A stretch of 32,658 nucleotides of DNA, taken from NCBI GenBank assembly GCA_021286935.1, contig JAJTBI010000024.1:1-32658 (forward strand), given 5' to 3'. This DNA comes from Geobacteraceae bacterium. GTDB lineage: Bacteria > Desulfobacterota > Desulfuromonadia > Geobacterales > Pseudopelobacteraceae. Made by a program: the position numbers and the translations under genes. Shown here piece after piece: positions 29,670 through 32,658 of this stretch. Position 1 is the stretch's first letter. Each line of letters begins with the position of its first letter. The notes beneath the pieces are model-generated. The model was not told the DNA's origin, did no database searches, and worked only from the letters and a program-made list of their open reading frames with translations.

Positions 29670-30386
29670 ATGCGTACTATTTTTCTTGCCGATGCCCATC
29701 TGCATCATCCGGATGACGCCAACTACCGCCTTCTGCTGCGTTTTATCCAGTCTCTGCAGGGGACAACGGACATCCTCTGCATCCTGGGAGACCTGTTTGA
29801 TTTCCGGGTTGGTCTGCCCGCCCTGGCCTTTGACGAGCAGGAACCGTTGTTGATGGCTCTTGAACAGCTGCATGCAGCCGGTACCCGCCTGATCTGGCTG
29901 GAGGGGAACCACGATTTCCAACTTGGAGCAGATCTTGCCAAAAGGCTCGGGGCTGAGATCTATCCAGGACCGATACAGCTTGAGTTACAGGGTAAACAGG
30001 TTTTTCTCTGTCATGGCGATCTGATCAACAAGGCTGACTGGCGCTACCGCCTGCTCTATCGAACCCTGCGTAACCCGGTCACCCTGCAGATCGGTCGCAT
30101 GCTTCCGGCAACAGCGGTGCAGGGGCTGCGTCGCAAGCTGCAGCGCTCCAGCAAGAGTCGCTACAGTGGAAACCGAAAACGCTGGGACTATAGTAGCATG
30201 ATCCGTGGCTATGCAGAATCAATTCGTGCACTGGGGGCTGATGCCTTGGTACTGGGACATTTTCATCAGCCGTTTATCGAGCATCAGCAGGATTTTGCCC
30301 TGGTTTCTCTGGGGGACTGGATCTCCCACTATTCTTACGCCGAGCTGGTGGATGGCCGTTTCCGTCTGCTTACCTACCCTGCCTGA
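29670..30386 (+). CDS. lpxH: LpxH-like UDP-2,3-diacylglucosamine pyrophosphohydrolase (calcineurin-type phosphoesterase)
   Basis: 238 residues, close to LpxH length. Metallophosphoesterase motifs in order: DAHLH (D-x-H), GDLFDF, GNHDF, CHGD and GHFHQP. LpxH proteins usually have GNRD where this one has GNHD, so a different substrate is possible. The middle has a basic helical insertion (QGLRRKLQRSSKSRYSGNR), as LpxH lids do. In lipid A synthesis the enzyme would release lipid X and UMP at the inner membrane. I chose the ATG at 29670; a TTG at 29619 keeps the frame but has no supporting site. The 3' end overlaps the convergent transpeptidase gene by 17 bp. Confidence 0.78.
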   Translation: MRTIFLADAHLHHPDDANYRLLLRFIQSLQGTTDILCILGDLFDFRVGLPALAFDEQEPLLMALEQLHAAGTRLIWLEGNHDFQLGADLAKRLGAEIYPGPIQLELQGKQVFLCHGDLINKADWRYRLLYRTLRNPVTLQIGRMLPATAVQGLRRKLQRSSKSRYSGNRKRWDYSSMIRGYAESIRALGADALVLGHFHQPFIEHQQDFALVSLGDWISHYSYAELVDGRFRLLTYPA

Positions 30387-31656
30387 AAAATTCCGCCAAG
30401 GCCTGTTCCCCCAGCTGTGAGGCCTTGATCTTCCATTTGTCCCCATTAATCACCAGCGCCACCAGGGCGATCTGCGGCCGGTCAGCCGGCGCGTAGGCGG
30501 CAAACCAGGAATAGTGCCCCTTGGGATTATCTCCATCAATCGAGCCGGTCTTGGCTGCAATCTTCATATCGCTGGTCAGTCTGCGGCCTTCGGCGGTATG
30601 AAACGCCTTGCGTGACGTACCGCTGGTGACGGTGGTCAGCAGCATGCGGGTCAGGCTATCGGCAGTCTCCGGGCTGATAACCTTTGCCACCTCGCGGCTG
30701 GCTGGTACCTTTAGCTCTTTACCGTTACGGGTTGCCTGATCAACCAGGCGGGGGACCATCATACTGCCCCGGTTGGCTATGGCTGCAGTGATGGCAGCAG
30801 CATGGATCGGTGAGACCTGCAGGCCGTGATCCAGACCGCAGCCCTGCAACCTCAGTTCATTGGTGGTCGTCACCGCTGGCGCAGGGCTGGGAACAGCCGG
30901 AACACCGGGTAACAGCAGCGGACGGTTGAAACCAAAATTGTTGCAGGTCTGCTTGAGCTGCTCCTTGCCCAGCAAGTCACTGGCGATCATACCGTAAACC
31001 GGATTAACCGATTTTCCCATCGCCTCGGTCACATCCATTTTATTGTTGCGACCTCTGGGACTGGGGTCCCAGTTCTTCGGAGTCTCAGAGACCAGTCGTC
31101 CCCGGAACTCCAACACGCTGGCCGGGTTGATCTTGTTGTTTTCCAAGGCAGATGCAGCTGTTACCATTTTAAATAGCGAGGCCATCGGGTAGACCTGATA
31201 CGCAGCCTGTTGGTGCCAATTCGGGTCAAAAGCTGAATATCCCGTAAGGGAAAGTACCCTCCCGGTGGCTGGTTCTATGGCAACAAAAACCGCGTAATTG
31301 GGGCGGGTTGCGGTAAGAAACCCCTGTACCCGTTGTTGCAGGTCCGGATTGATTGAAAGCCTGAGCGACGTGCCGTCAGGGGCGGTTGCCGACAGTGTCT
31401 CGCCCGAGCTGACAGCAGCAGGAAGCAGGCTGCTGGCAGTGGCAAACAGATCATCTCCCAGTGAAACCGGTTGCGGTTTCAGTTCTGTTTTTGCTCTAAA
31501 ACCTTGCCAGTAGGAAAGCGCCTGAGCGCCTTTGCGAACCGCTACAACCGTCAGAGGGATTACCAACAGGGCAAGGACAGTACAGAGGGCCAGATTTTTC
31601 CAGTAACGCTGGAAAAAATTCTTTTCGGGTCGGATCAGATGTTTGAAATCTTGCAT
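30370..31656 (-). CDS. Monofunctional penicillin-binding transpeptidase
   Basis: 428 residues from the ATG at 31656. A basic cytosolic start and one membrane anchor (about 20-40) are followed by a short linker and the transpeptidase domain. Active-site motifs: SLFK (Ser160, Lys163), SVN (216-218) and KTG (369-371). No glycosyltransferase domain and only a small N-terminal region, so it is shorter than usual class B PBPs. It should cross-link peptidoglycan or act as a related acyl-transferase in the periplasm. No ribosome site precedes the ATG; a TTG at 31692 that overlaps the hflX stop as TTGA, with GAGG close by, is an alternative coupled start. Confidence 0.88.
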   Translation of the reverse strand: MQDFKHLIRPEKNFFQRYWKNLALCTVLALLVIPLTVVAVRKGAQALSYWQGFRAKTELKPQPVSLGDDLFATASSLLPAAVSSGETLSATAPDGTSLRLSINPDLQQRVQGFLTATRPNYAVFVAIEPATGRVLSLTGYSAFDPNWHQQAAYQVYPMASLFKMVTAASALENNKINPASVLEFRGRLVSETPKNWDPSPRGRNNKMDVTEAMGKSVNPVYGMIASDLLGKEQLKQTCNNFGFNRPLLLPGVPAVPSPAPAVTTTNELRLQGCGLDHGLQVSPIHAAAITAAIANRGSMMVPRLVDQATRNGKELKVPASREVAKVISPETADSLTRMLLTTVTSGTSRKAFHTAEGRRLTSDMKIAAKTGSIDGDNPKGHYSWFAAYAPADRPQIALVALVINGDKWKIKASQLGEQALAEFFRQGR

Positions 31657-31688
31657 TAAGAAACTATAGGCTAATCGTAGGGGTGGTG

Positions 31689-32658
31689 TCAATCCGCCTC
31701 AGGCCAGAATCTACGTTTTAATTCATCCAGTAGCGGGGTAAGAGATTTGCGGTCAACCGCACTGATGCTGATGGCATTGTGGCGGCGTTTGGCCTGGGCG
31801 ATCCGCAGGAAGGCGATGGTGTCTTTGCGTTTGAGGCCTTCCAGTTGATCGGTCTTGTTAAAGACCACCAGTTCCGATTTTTCAGCCAATCCCAGTTCAG
31901 CCAGGATGCCCCGTACCTGGGCAATCTGGTCCTCAAAGCGGGGATTTGAGGCATCCACCAGATGTAGCAGCAGGTCGGCATCCTGCAGTTCTTCCAGGGT
32001 GGCTTTGAAGGCCCCCATCAGGGAGACCGGCAGGGAACGGATAAAACCGACGGTGTCGGTGATGATCACTTCCCGTTCCCGTGGCAGGCGCAGGCGGCGG
32101 CTGGAGGTGTCCAAGGTGGCAAAGAGCAGATTTTCGGTAAAGATCTCGCTCTGGGTCAGTCCGTTCAGTAGGGTGGATTTCCCGGCGTTGGTGTAGCCGA
32201 CAATGGAGATGATCGGTATCCCGGCCTTGACCCGGCGACTGCGGCGTTGTTCCCGATCGCGGGAGAGTTCCACCAGTTCCCGCTCCAGTGCGGTGATCCG
32301 GTCCCTGATCCGACGTCGGTCGATTTCAAGCTTGGTTTCACCCGGTCCCCTGCCGCCGATGCCCCCCATCAGGCGGGACATCTGGACACCCCGGCCGGTC
32401 AGGCGGGGCAACAGGTATTTCAGCTGGGCCAGTTCCACCTGTACCTTGCCATCACGGCTTTTGGCCCGTCCGGCAAAGATATCCAGAATCAGCTGGCTGC
32501 GGTCGATTACCTTTAGTTCAGTCATGGTGGAAATGGCCCTGACCTGGGCCGGTGTCAGTTCCTGGTCAAAGATTAAGAGGGTGGCGCCCCGTTGCAGGGC
32601 CCGGATCACCACTTCCTGCAGTTTGCCTTCTCCCATCAGGGTGCGGGGATTCAGTTTG
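31689..32658 (-). CDS. hflX: GTPase HflX (N-terminus cut by window edge)
   Basis: 323 C-terminal residues visible; the frame continues past the window end (KLNPRTL before MGEG). HflX region with [12 protein letters not shown], the glycine-rich [20 protein letters not shown], and the coiled segment leading to the G domain. G1 is [10 protein letters not shown]3 DTVGF, G4 NKTD; the C-terminus has the usual SISAVDRKS (G5). HflX binds and splits stalled ribosomes under stress. Full proteins are about 420-550 residues, so 100-230 are missing here. Stop is at 31689, next to the transpeptidase gene. Confidence 0.96.
   Translation of the reverse strand, partial: KLNPRTLMGEGKLQEVVIRALQRGATLLIFDQELTPAQVRAISTMTELKVIDRSQLILDIFAGRAKSRDGKVQVELAQLKYLLPRLTGRGVQMSRLMGGIGGRGPGETKLEIDRRRIRDRITALERELVELSRDREQRRSRRVKAGIPIISIVGYTNAGKSTLLNGLTQSEIFTENLLFATLDTSSRRLRLPREREVIITDTVGFIRSLPVSLMGAFKATLEELQDADLLLHLVDASNPRFEDQIAQVRGILAELGLAEKSELVVFNKTDQLEGLKRKDTIAFLRIAQAKRRHNAISISAVDRKSLTPLLDELKRRFWPEAD

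Noticed and set aside
29604..29921. Longer N-terminus for the UPF0158 protein
   Set aside because: It is antisense to the LpxH-like gene; the ATG at 29603 has its own ribosome site.

Overview
The window looks like a chromosomal segment of a Gram-negative anaerobe of the Geobacter/Trichlorobacter (Desulfuromonadia) type. This rests on overall protein character, the gene mix (c-di-GMP signalling, LUD-domain protein, haem synthesis, copper export, an iron-sulfur flavoprotein) and intergenic repeats of a kind I associate with this group. It is an inference from memory, not a database match. No tRNA, rRNA, CRISPR array, insertion sequence or phage gene was found, and no gene-free stretch exceeds 300 bp.

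Left part (1-4322, all minus strand): a compact unit transcribed leftwards. It starts with a Met-rich Spy/CpxP-like periplasmic protein and continues with a small exported PepSY-like protein, an OmpR-type response regulator, a membrane histidine kinase, a LUD-domain protein and comF, which is cut by the window edge. Gaps are tiny or genes overlap, so this reads as an envelope- or metal-stress two-component operon with two metabolic or competence genes attached.

Central part (4322-19038, all minus strand): the notable locus. A single direction of transcription carries a TolC-like outer-membrane factor, a MotB/OmpA-like single-pass protein, an HlyD-type adaptor, a MotA/TolQ-like protein with a long cytoplasmic tail, a 2039-residue RTX adhesin with about 18 copies of a roughly 80-95-residue repeat, an LssB/LapB-type ABC exporter, and ferrochelatase (hemH). 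Four genes supply a type I secretion system plus its substrate. The two MotA/MotB-like genes are interleaved with the exporter genes by ATGA or short overlaps, which suggests a proton-motive-force-driven accessory to adhesin secretion, tethering or release. The promoter in front has a perfect -10, no clear -35 and an FNR/CRP-like site at about -60. A perfect 15-bp hairpin separates the adhesin gene from the ABC gene.

Right part: groES-groEL (minus) has a CIRCE operator, a good sigma-70-type promoter and a strong terminator; an inverted array of 8-mers sits between the two genes. Divergently, ligA is followed with a 4-bp overlap by a PAS-PAS-GGDEF diguanylate cyclase carrying an intact I-site. 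Next comes a minus-strand operon: an AI-2E-family permease, a Cu+-ATPase (copA) and an Isf-type iron-sulfur flavoprotein. The window ends with a UPF0158 protein, an LpxH-like hydrolase that may be read from a nearly leaderless mRNA, a monofunctional penicillin-binding transpeptidase, and the GTPase HflX, cut by the right edge.

All functional statements are from reading the sequence; no search or structure prediction was run.
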